Part shown: in pieces, positions 1 to 6,192 of the stretch
Layout of the letters: each line of letters begins with the position of its first letter
How positions within the stretch are numbered: the first letter of the stretch is position 1
NCBI GenBank assembly: GCA_949285665.1
Contig: CASDYC010000001.1
Span: 582,107 to 646,106 of the forward strand
Origin: an uncultured bacterium
GTDB taxonomy: Bacteria > Bacillota_I > Bacilli_A > RFN20 > CAG-826
Length of the DNA stretch: 64,000 bases
Direction: 5' to 3'
Position numbers and translations under genes: made by a program
The notes under the pieces: model-generated
Told to the model about the DNA's origin: nothing
What the model saw: only the letters and a program-made list of their open reading frames with translations
Databases searched by the model: none

Positions 1-636
1 ATAACAAAATGGTTGTGTACCAATTATTTTGCAATTAATAAATGTCAAATTATTGGAATACCATGCTAAATATTCTCCTTTTATAACACAATTTTTAATA
101 ACAGCATTTTTACAATGCCAAAAACAATCTTTTGTATCAAGATTTGAATTAACTATTTTGATATTTTTAGTGTATTGAAAAGAATATTTTCCTTGAAAAG
201 TTAAATTAGAAATTTGAATATTTTTTGATTCTAAAAATGCATATTCACTAATTAGAGAGCAATTATTTATTTCAATATTTTTACTTTTCCACAAAAATTC
301 TGGCGAATTAATTTTTGTATTTAATATTTGAATATTACTACATTCTCTAATTGCTTTAATTCCATCAATTAGTGTGTCTTTTATTTTTATATTTTTTGTA
401 TACCATAAACTGGCTCTACAATTTATTGTTAAATTACAATTTTTTATATCAATATTTAAGTTATGCCAAAAAGGATATCTAAGATCAATTAAACAATTTT
501 CTAAACTAATATTTTTAGATTCTTTTAAAGGAGATTCTCCATCTGCTTTACCTTGGAATTTACAATTAATTAATTTTAAGTTATTTGATTTATATAATTC
601 TCGTTCGTTTTGGTATATTTTATCATTAATTGTCAT
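1..636 (-). CDS. DUF3737 family beta-helix protein, C-terminus beyond window
   Basis: Open in frame from an ATG at 634-636 to the window edge, 212 codons, so the C-terminus is missing. A Shine-Dalgarno (AGGTGA) lies 4 nt before the ATG. The protein is a run of roughly 20-residue repeats rich in N-I-x-I and N-C, typical of a right-handed beta-helix. Phrases such as ADGESPLKE, SLWYTKN, FQYTKNI and IIGTQPFCY are, from memory, characteristic of the DUF3737 family, which has no established function. The predicted protein is cytoplasmic, with no signal peptide. It is followed by a terminator region and then hydA on the same strand, which probably belongs to a separate unit. Family assignment rests on recognition of the repeat wording, not on a search. 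Confidence 0.8.
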   Translation of the reverse strand, partial: MTINDKIYQNERELYKSNNLKLINCKFQGKADGESPLKESKNISLENCLIDLRYPFWHNLNIDIKNCNLTINCRASLWYTKNIKIKDTLIDGIKAIRECSNIQILNTKINSPEFLWKSKNIEINNCSLISEYAFLESKNIQISNLTFQGKYSFQYTKNIKIVNSNLDTKDCFWHCKNAVIKNCVIKGEYLAWYSNNLTFINCKIIGTQPFCY

Positions 637-704
637 ACCGTCACCTCACAATTATTATAATTTTTAAATCTTATTTTTTAAAGAATAGTGATAATTTATT
701 ATTT

Positions 705-737
705 AAAAAAATGAAAATGTCGCCATTTTCATTTTTT
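705..737 (-). terminator. Terminator after the hydCBA operon
   Basis: A 9-bp inverted repeat (ATGAAAATG / CATTTTCAT, 711-719 and 724-732) with a TCGC loop, flanked by A and T runs on both sides. It can end transcription from hydA (stop at 763) and could act in either direction. Confidence 0.7.
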
Positions 738-762
738 AAAATTAAATAATTTATTATGTTAT

Positions 763-2544
763 TTATTCTTGATTCAAATCTCTATATTTTTCTCTATGGA
801 AATTATAAGTTGTATGTAATAACTTATGAGCTTTTGGAGATCCATATTCACCTAGATATGTTTTATAAAGTGTAATAATATCAGGATTTAAATGACTTCT
901 TCTAACTTTTTTACCTTTATCTATATCATAGAGAACTTTTGCTCTTTTTTGAATATATGTATCTTGAATATTATCATCTTCATTTGGTAAAAATAATGGA
1001 AATACATAAGGTTGGCCGCCACCATTAATACATCCTCCAGGACAACCCATTACTTCGATAAAATCATATTTTGATTCACCATTTTTTATTTGTTCAAGCA
1101 ATATTTTTGCATTTTTCATGCCACTACACATTGCAAATGAATATTTTTGTCCATTAATTTTAAGTTCAGCTTCTTTAATTCCTTCTAAACCTCTACATGG
1201 ACTAAATTCAATTGGTTCTAATTCTTGATTAGTTAAAATATGATAAGCAGTTCTAATTGCAGCTTCCATAACTCCACCGGTTACGCCAAAAATTGCACCA
1301 GCTCCAGAGTATTCTCCAATTAAATCATCATCAAATTCTTCATCTGGTAATTTCTTCCACATAATACCAGCTCTTTTAATAAGTTCAGCCAATTCTCTTG
1401 TTGTTAAAACAATGTCAACATCTTTTAATCCATCAACTGAATTAGCTGGTCTTTCTTTTTCATATTTTTTAGCAGTACATGGCATGATTGAAACAACACA
1501 AATTTGGCTTCTGTCAATATTATGTTTTTCAGCATAATATGATTTAATAATTGCACCAACCATTTCATGAGGTGATTTACAGCTTGATAAATGAGGTAAT
1601 AAATTTGGATAATAATATTCAATATAATTAACCCAACCTGGAGAACATGACGTGATCATTGGACCAGGTCGATGAGAAATAATTCTTTGAACAAATTCAT
1701 TTGCTTCTTCTGTAATTGTTAAATCAGCTCCAAAATTAGTATCAAAAACACGATAAAATCCTAATCTATGCAAAGCTGCAACCATTTTTCCAGTACAATT
1801 TGTTCCAATTGGCTCGCCAAATTCTTCTCCAATTGCAGCTCTTACAGCTGGAGCGGTTTGAACAATTACATATTTTCCATCATTAAATGCTTTATCCAAT
1901 TTGTCAATTTCACTATGTTCCATTAAAGCTCCAGTTGGACAAACAAGTGTGCATTGCCCGCATTGAATACAAGGAACATCATTAAAGCTTCTATTTTCAC
2001 TTGGTCCAACAATTGTTTTAAATCCTCGATTTTCAAATCCTAAAATTCCAATTCCTTGTGTGTTTTTACAAGCTTCAATACATCTTCCACATAAAATACA
2101 TTTAGAAGTATCTCTAACAAGAGATGGGGCTAGATCATCAAAAGTTGATTTTGTTTTTTCTCCAACATATTGTTCTGGTCTTGCCCCAACTCTTCGAGCA
2201 ACTTCTAAAAGTTCACATTGACCATTTTTTCTACAAGCTTGGCAGTTATAATAGTGGTTCGATAAAAGCAATTCCACACTTGTTCTTCGAGCAATAACGG
2301 CTTTTGGATCGACAATTGAAATTTTAATTCCATCTCTAATTGGATATGCACAACTTGGAACAAGTCTTCTTTCGCCTTCAACTTTAACTAAACATACACG
2401 GCAACTTGCAACTGAGCATTCACCTTTTTTCCATGTACATAAATTGGGAATATTGTATCCACATATTTTTGCAGCTTCTAATATTGTCAAACCTTCTTCA
2501 ACAACGTAAGCTTTTCCATCAATAAAAATTTGTACTTTTGCCAT
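763..2544 (-). CDS. hydA: [FeFe] hydrogenase catalytic subunit HydA (bifurcating HydABC type)
   Basis: Catalytic subunit of a soluble NAD- and ferredoxin-linked [FeFe] hydrogenase. Domains in order: N-terminal plant-type [2Fe-2S] (Cys 36-65), His-ligated [4Fe-4S] (H97, C101, C104, C110), two bacterial-type [4Fe-4S] motifs (about 149-202), then the H-cluster domain and a small C-terminal domain. All three H-cluster signatures are present: TSCSPGW (298-304), MPCTAKKYE (354-362) and GCPGGCINGGGQP (500-512). At 593 residues it matches trimeric HndD/HydA enzymes. It is last in hydC-hydB-hydA, with 11 nt between hydB and hydA and its own RBS (AGGTGG). The context with NuoF- and NuoE-like subunits supports the electron-bifurcating form. 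Direction of flux in vivo (H2 production during fermentation) is inferred. Confidence 0.96.
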   Translation of the reverse strand: MAKVQIFIDGKAYVVEEGLTILEAAKICGYNIPNLCTWKKGECSVASCRVCLVKVEGERRLVPSCAYPIRDGIKISIVDPKAVIARRTSVELLLSNHYYNCQACRKNGQCELLEVARRVGARPEQYVGEKTKSTFDDLAPSLVRDTSKCILCGRCIEACKNTQGIGILGFENRGFKTIVGPSENRSFNDVPCIQCGQCTLVCPTGALMEHSEIDKLDKAFNDGKYVIVQTAPAVRAAIGEEFGEPIGTNCTGKMVAALHRLGFYRVFDTNFGADLTITEEANEFVQRIISHRPGPMITSCSPGWVNYIEYYYPNLLPHLSSCKSPHEMVGAIIKSYYAEKHNIDRSQICVVSIMPCTAKKYEKERPANSVDGLKDVDIVLTTRELAELIKRAGIMWKKLPDEEFDDDLIGEYSGAGAIFGVTGGVMEAAIRTAYHILTNQELEPIEFSPCRGLEGIKEAELKINGQKYSFAMCSGMKNAKILLEQIKNGESKYDFIEVMGCPGGCINGGGQPYVFPLFLPNEDDNIQDTYIQKRAKVLYDIDKGKKVRRSHLNPDIITLYKTYLGEYGSPKAHKLLHTTYNFHREKYRDLNQE

Positions 2545-2555
2545 AACACTACCAC

Positions 2556-4445
2556 CTATTTTTTATAAATTGCATTAAACTTACATGCCGAAATACAAGT
2601 TCCACATTTAATACATTTATTTAAATCTATCTTAAATGCTTCTTTCCCAATAACACCACTAATTGCATTAACTGGACAATTTCTAGCACAAAGAGAACAT
2701 TTTTTACATTTATTTGGATCAATATGGAATTCGATAAGTGATTTGCAAACTCCAGCATCACATTTTTTATCTTGAACGTGTCTAATATAGACATCTTTAA
2801 ATTTAGTTAGTGTTGATAAAACTGGGTTTGGAGCGGTTTGACCAAGTCCACATAATGATCCGACTTGAATTGATTCACTTAAAGTTTGAAGTTTATCTAA
2901 ATCTTCCATTGTGGCTTTTCCATCAGTTACTTTTGTAAGAATTTCAAGTAATCTTTTTGTTCCAATTCTGCATTGAGAACATTTTCCACAACTTTCATCA
3001 CATATAAATTCCAAATAAAACTTAGCGACATCGACCATACAATTATCTTCATCCATAACGATGGCACCACCACTTCCCATCATGCTACCTTTTTCAATTA
3101 AGGATTCATATTCAATTGGAGTATCGATTTCATTTAAAGTTAAGCAACCACCACTTGGACCACCGGTTTGAATTGCTTGGAATCTTTTTGAATTTGGAAT
3201 TCCTCCACCAATATCATAAACTAGTTCTCTAATTGTTGTTCCCATTGGAACTTCGACTAATCCTACATTATTAACTTTCCCACCTAATGCAAAAACTTTA
3301 GTTCCTTTACTTCTTTCGGTTCCAATTTTTGCATATTCTTTAGCGCCAACTCTCATAATATATGGAACATTTGCAAGGGTTTCAACGTTATTAATAATTG
3401 TTGGTTTTCCCCATAAACCTTTGACAGCTGGAAATGGAGGTCTTGTTCTTGGCATGCCTCTTTTTCCTTCAATTGAATTTAATAAAGCTGTTTCTTCACC
3501 ACAAACAAAAGCACCTGCTCCAAGTCTAATATGAACTCTAAAATTAAATCCGCTATTTAAAATGTTATCACCTAAAAGTCCGATTTCTTCGAGTTCTTTA
3601 ATAGCAATTCTTAATCTTTTAACAGCGATTGGATATTCAGCTCTAACATAAAAATATCCATTTTGAGCTCCAATTGCATATCCTGCAATCATCATTCCCT
3701 CAATAACTGCAACTGGATTTCCTTCAAGAATTGAACGATCCATAAATGCGCCTGGATCTCCTTCATCACCATTACAAACTACATATTTTGTGTCATCTTT
3801 AACATCGTATGCAAATTTCCATTTTTTACCAGATGGGAAACCTGCACCGCCTCTTCCTCTTAAGCCACTATCTAAAATTTCTTTAATTACATCTTCTTGC
3901 GACATACTTAAAGCTCTAATTAAGCCTCTAAAAGCATCAAATCCAAGAGCTTCTTGCACAATTTCAGGGTTTATTTGACCGCATCCATGTAATGCAATTC
4001 TAAGTTGTTTTTTATAAAAATTAATATCATCTTGTCTTTTTACTTTTTTTCCAGTTGAAGGTTCTATATATAATAAATCTTCAATTGTTTTTCCACCAAT
4101 TATATCTTCTTCAATAATTCTTTTACAATCACTTGGTTTAACGGCGTGATATAAAGTATCATCAGGATAAATTTTTACAAATGGACCTTGAGAACAAAAT
4201 CCAAAACATCCAACAACGTTGCATGTAACTTTTTCTTGTAAATTTTTTTCTTCAATTAATTTATTAAAATTATCAATTATTTCTTGAGAATTTGAAGAAA
4301 GACAACCTGTACCACCGCAAACAACGATATGTCTTTTATTATCTTGCCCATCAAATTTTTCTTTCATACATTTTGAGCAATTAGATAAGGTGTTTTTTAA
4401 ATCTTCTATTGTTTTTATTTTTTTATTTTCAATATTTTTAGCCAT
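2556..4445 (-). CDS. hydB: Hydrogenase NADH/FMN subunit HydB (NuoF-like)
   Basis: Diaphorase subunit of the HydABC hydrogenase: binds NAD(H) and FMN and hosts the proposed bifurcation site. An N-terminal thioredoxin-like [2Fe-2S] domain has VVCGGTGC (41-48) and GCFGFCSQGP (79-88). The NuoF core has the glycine-rich loop RGRGGAGFPSGKKW (about 196-209), NGDEGDPGAF and GAFVCGEETALLNSIEGKRG. The SLBB and NADH_4Fe-4S regions follow (CGKCSQCRIGTKR), then two C-terminal [4Fe-4S] motifs (CKKCSLCARNC near 580, CIKCGTCISAC near 611). Length 629 is normal for HydB. Its ATG overlaps the hydC stop by 1 nt, which implies translational coupling. Confidence 0.95.
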   Translation of the reverse strand: MAKNIENKKIKTIEDLKNTLSNCSKCMKEKFDGQDNKRHIVVCGGTGCLSSNSQEIIDNFNKLIEEKNLQEKVTCNVVGCFGFCSQGPFVKIYPDDTLYHAVKPSDCKRIIEEDIIGGKTIEDLLYIEPSTGKKVKRQDDINFYKKQLRIALHGCGQINPEIVQEALGFDAFRGLIRALSMSQEDVIKEILDSGLRGRGGAGFPSGKKWKFAYDVKDDTKYVVCNGDEGDPGAFMDRSILEGNPVAVIEGMMIAGYAIGAQNGYFYVRAEYPIAVKRLRIAIKELEEIGLLGDNILNSGFNFRVHIRLGAGAFVCGEETALLNSIEGKRGMPRTRPPFPAVKGLWGKPTIINNVETLANVPYIMRVGAKEYAKIGTERSKGTKVFALGGKVNNVGLVEVPMGTTIRELVYDIGGGIPNSKRFQAIQTGGPSGGCLTLNEIDTPIEYESLIEKGSMMGSGGAIVMDEDNCMVDVAKFYLEFICDESCGKCSQCRIGTKRLLEILTKVTDGKATMEDLDKLQTLSESIQVGSLCGLGQTAPNPVLSTLTKFKDVYIRHVQDKKCDAGVCKSLIEFHIDPNKCKKCSLCARNCPVNAISGVIGKEAFKIDLNKCIKCGTCISACKFNAIYKK

Positions 4446-4927
4446 TATTCCATCTCCTTATCTCGATATTCTTTAATAATGTTTGGAATATCACTCAATT
4501 TTACTTTAGGATATACTTTTCCATTAATCGAAATAGCTGGGGCAATTCCGCATGCACCAATGCATCTTAATCCATCTAATGTAAATAATCCATCTTCAGT
4601 TGTTTGACCTGGTTTTATTTTTAATAATTCTCCAAATTTATCTAAAACATTTTGTCCGCCTTTAACATAGCATGCGGTTCCAATACAAACACCAATTACA
4701 TATCTTCCTTTTGGTGTTAAACTAAAAAATGAATAAAATGTAACAACTCCATAAATTTCACTAACTGGAATATTAATTTCTTCACTGATAATTTCTTGAA
4801 CTTCAAGTGGAATATAACCATATTCATTTTGAACATCACTTAAAATCAACATTAAAGGACTTGGTTCGTCTTTATACCTTGCACATATTGATTTAATCAT
4901 ATCAATAGCAACTTTTTGTAACTTCAT
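4445..4927 (-). CDS. hydC: Hydrogenase subunit HydC (NuoE-like [2Fe-2S] protein)
   Basis: A 160-residue thioredoxin-like [2Fe-2S] protein of the NuoE family, third subunit of HydABC. Ligand cysteines are in VCIGTACYVKGG and LRCIGACGIAPA, and the N-terminal helical part carries the family pattern PLMLILSDVQNEYGYIP. It is the first gene of hydCBA, with RBS GGGAG before the ATG and a good promoter about 30 nt further upstream. It is expected to pass electrons between HydB and HydA. Confidence 0.94.
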   Translation of the reverse strand: MKLQKVAIDMIKSICARYKDEPSPLMLILSDVQNEYGYIPLEVQEIISEEINIPVSEIYGVVTFYSFFSLTPKGRYVIGVCIGTACYVKGGQNVLDKFGELLKIKPGQTTEDGLFTLDGLRCIGACGIAPAISINGKVYPKVKLSDIPNIIKEYRDKEME

Positions 4928-4956
4928 TAAAATATCTCCCTATATCTCAATTTAAT

Positions 4957-4987
4957 ATTTTATCTAACTTTTAAAGCGCTTACAATA
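4957..4987 (-). promoter_or_regulatory. hydCBA promoter with cre-like palindrome over the -35
   Basis: On the minus strand TTGTAA (4980-4985), a 17-nt spacer, then TAAAAT (4957-4962), about 30 nt before hydC. The -35 is embedded in TTGTAAGCGCTTTAAA (4972-4987), which fits the Gram-positive CcpA site consensus (WTGNAANCGNWNNCWW) with one mismatch. This would place the hydrogenase under carbon catabolite control. The promoter is read directly from sequence; the regulator is inferred. Confidence 0.6.
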
Positions 4988-5180
4988 ATATAAAATTGTT
5001 AATTACTAAATTTAAATAAGTTTATAGTATTTATAAAAAATATAAGCATTATTTTATTGTTAATTAAGAGATGAATATGTTTGTTTATAAAAATATATAT
5101 CTCGTTATAGAAATAATTGCATTTATCATAATTGAAATTAATTTATTAATTGAACTTCTTTTTTAATAATAAATATAAAT

Positions 5181-5210
5181 AAAAAAACTAAGCGTAAACT
5201 ATACGTTTAC
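5181..5210 (-). terminator. Terminator-like hairpin at the end of a gene remnant
   Basis: GTAAAC (5194-5199), loop TATAC, GTTTAC (5205-5210), followed on the minus strand by seven T (5187-5181). The hairpin overlaps the last codons and stop of the minus-strand remnant that ends at 5188, which supports that remnant having once been a real gene end. Confidence 0.5.
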
Positions 5211-5286
5211 TGTTTAATAAGTGTTCTAATTTTGCATTTTCATATTCAACTTCATTAGTGTCACTTATGACAACAATAAATAATAC
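5188..5286 (-). pseudogene. C-terminal remnant of an unidentified protein
   Basis: 32 codons open on the minus strand, bounded upstream by an in-frame TAA and ending in TAG at 5188-5190. The peptide (DTNEVEYENAKLEHLLNSKR and a few more residues) has normal soluble-protein composition and no start codon or RBS. The stop sits inside an intrinsic terminator. I read it as the tail of a lost gene and cannot name the family. Confidence 0.3.
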
Positions 5287-5306
5287 TTATAAAATAAGTC
5301 AATATT

Positions 5307-5485
5307 ATGAAGAACATAAAATTTTATGTTATACGTATTGATATAGATTCAACTGATATTATTTTTTTAATAAAAAAATATATATAAAGGATTATCCAAA
5401 ACTTGTTAAATACAAAGAAATGTACAATTTTGAAACAAGATATAAATTATATATACCTTCATTAAGCAAAATTTGTAAAGATTAA
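5307..5485 (+). pseudogene. Small frameshifted ORF, unidentified
   Basis: An ATG at 5307 opens 26 codons (MKNIKFYVIRIDIDSTDIIF and a few more) that end at 5387. A second frame, open from about 5357 to 5485, continues with protein-like sequence (DYPKLVKYKEMYNFETRYKL, then IPSLSKICKD and stop). The two overlap at T7 and A7 homopolymers near 5362-5378, so a 1-nt indel would join them into about 59 residues. It has no RBS. It could be a real frameshifted small gene, a sequencing indel or chance. Confidence 0.3.
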
Positions 5486-5581
5486 AATTTAATAAAAATT
5501 TAACATTCCTAAATAAGTAAAATTGACAAATTATTTAATTAAAATAATGTTTTTAGCACCGTCAATGTAAAAAAGAAATAA

Positions 5582-5610
5582 CCCCAAAATAACCCCCAAA
5601 TAACCCCCAA
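5582..5610 (-). repeat. Three tandem G-tract repeats
   Basis: On the minus strand TTGGGGGTTATT occurs twice, followed by a TTTTGGGGTTATT variant, 11-12 nt apart, just beyond the tRNA-cluster terminator. G-runs of 4-5 are conspicuous in such AT-rich DNA. There are only three tracts, one short of a canonical intramolecular G-quadruplex. Confidence 0.5.
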
Positions 5611-5612
5611 GA

Positions 5613-5637
5613 AAGAAAAAAAGCCGATAAAATCGGC
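5613..5637 (-). terminator. Terminator of the five-tRNA cluster
   Basis: GCCGAT AAA ATCGGC hairpin (5623-5637) followed on the minus strand by a T-rich tract (5622-5613), 14 nt after the tRNA-Leu CCA end. Confidence 0.85.
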
Positions 5638-5650
5638 GTTATAAACAAGA

Positions 5651-5738
5651 TGGTGCCCGAGACCGGAATCGAACCGGTATGGAATCAACTTCCGCAGGAT
5701 TTTAAGTCCTGTGCGTCTACCAATTCCGCCACTCGGGC
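5651..5738 (-). tRNA. tRNA-Leu (UAA)
   Basis: 88 nt with a 7-bp acceptor stem (GCCCGAG/CTCGGGC), long variable arm of a class II tRNA, anticodon loop CTTAAAA giving UAA, and encoded CCA. Last gene of the minus-strand cluster. Confidence 0.96.
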
Positions 5739-5746
5739 ATATAAGA

Positions 5747-5822
5747 TGGTGATCCACTGGAGATTCGAACTCCAGACCCCTTGATTAAAAGTCAAGTGCT
5801 CTACCGACTGAGCTAGTGGATC
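5747..5822 (-). tRNA. tRNA-Lys (UUU)
   Basis: 76 nt cloverleaf, acceptor GATCCAC/GTGGATC, anticodon loop CTTTTAA giving UUU, T-loop GTTCGAATC, encoded CCA. Eight nt upstream of tRNA-Leu. Confidence 0.96.
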
Positions 5823-5826
5823 AAAC

Positions 5827-5902
5827 TGGCTGGGATGGCTGGGATCGAACCAGCGAAATGACAGAGTCAAAGTCTGTTGCCTTACCACTTGGCTACATCC
5901 CA
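5827..5902 (-). tRNA. tRNA-Gln (UUG)
   Basis: Acceptor TGGGATG/CATCCCA with the unusual U1-A72 pair common in tRNA-Gln, anticodon loop CTTTGAC giving UUG, encoded CCA. Confidence 0.95.
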
Positions 5903-5923
5903 ATATCACTGACTTATAAAAGA

Positions 5924-6007
5924 TGGTGGAGGGGGGCAGATTCGAACTGCCGAACCCTCAGGAGCTGATTTACAGTCAGCCGCGTTTAGCCTCTTCGCTA
6001 CCCCTCC
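5924..6007 (-). tRNA. tRNA-Tyr (GUA)
   Basis: 84 nt with long variable arm, as expected for bacterial tRNA-Tyr. Acceptor GGAGGGG/CCCCTCC, anticodon loop CTGTAAA giving GUA, encoded CCA. Confidence 0.96.
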
Positions 6008-6024
6008 AATTGAGTGATTTTTAA

Positions 6025-6100
6025 TGGTGGACGTTAAGGGGCTTGAACCCCTGACCCCCGCCGTGTAAAAGCGATGCTCTCCCAACTGAGCTAAACGTCC
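6025..6100 (-). tRNA. tRNA-Val (UAC)
   Basis: 76 nt, acceptor GGACGTT/AACGTCC, anticodon loop TTTACAC giving UAC, encoded CCA. First gene of the cluster; the promoter lies 20 nt upstream. Confidence 0.95.
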
Positions 6101-6103
6101 CTA

Positions 6104-6181
6104 AATTGAGCGCTTAATTATTATATTACTTCTAAAATAATATAACAAGAAATAATTTATCATAATTTTAAGCGCTCAATT
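6104..6181. repeat. 14-bp inverted repeat flanking the tRNA promoter
   Basis: AATTGAGCGCTTAA at 6104-6117 and its exact reverse complement at 6168-6181, 50 bp apart, with the tRNA promoter between them. Each arm has the palindromic core AGCGCT. The arms could be two operator copies, or in the pgi transcript they could pair as a long-range hairpin and act as its 3' end. Confidence 0.65.
6120..6148 (-). promoter_or_regulatory. Promoter of the tRNA cluster
   Basis: TTGTTA (6143-6148), 17-nt spacer, TATAAT (6120-6125) on the minus strand. The predicted start is about 12 nt before tRNA-Val. It lies between the two arms of the inverted repeat. Confidence 0.8.
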
Positions 6182-6192
6182 AATATTTTTTA

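Larger units (their letters stand above)
4928..5622. other. Gene-poor region between hydCBA and the tRNA cluster
   Basis: About 700 bp of very AT-rich sequence. It holds the hyd promoter, a 31-codon hydrophobic ORF on the plus strand (5071-5166, Ile/Leu/Phe-rich, no useful RBS, weakly supported), two short gene remnants (5188-5286 minus and 5307-5485 plus, listed separately), a terminator-like hairpin at 5181-5210, and three G-tract repeats at 5582-5610. Nothing intact and recognisable is encoded here. It looks like a decayed insertion site. Confidence 0.5.

Noticed and set aside
374-667. 97-codon plus-strand ORF
   Set aside because: It is the antisense of the DUF3737 beta-helix gene, which is open across 1-636 on the minus strand with family-like repeats and an RBS.
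763-2544. NADH dehydrogenase or formate dehydrogenase subunits instead of hydrogenase
   Set aside because: The three H-cluster motifs (TSCSPGW, MPCTAKK, CPGGC) are specific for [FeFe] hydrogenase, and the gene trio matches HydABC.
4997-5065. Two TTGTTAATTA sequences as Rex operators near hyd
   Set aside because: Each has only one half of the TTGTTAA-N4-TTAACAA palindrome, and such strings are common in AT-rich DNA. They are also upstream of the promoter.
5071-5166. 31-codon hydrophobic ORF as a small toxin-like peptide
   Set aside because: The purine run lies too close to the ATG to serve as an RBS, no antisense RNA promoter was seen, and AT-rich DNA often gives Ile/Leu/Phe-rich ORFs.
5539-5909. 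Two minus-strand ORFs of 72 and 74 codons
   Set aside because: They translate through tRNA-Leu, tRNA-Lys and tRNA-Gln and the terminator; the SVEHLTFNQGVWSSN-type wording is translated tRNA.
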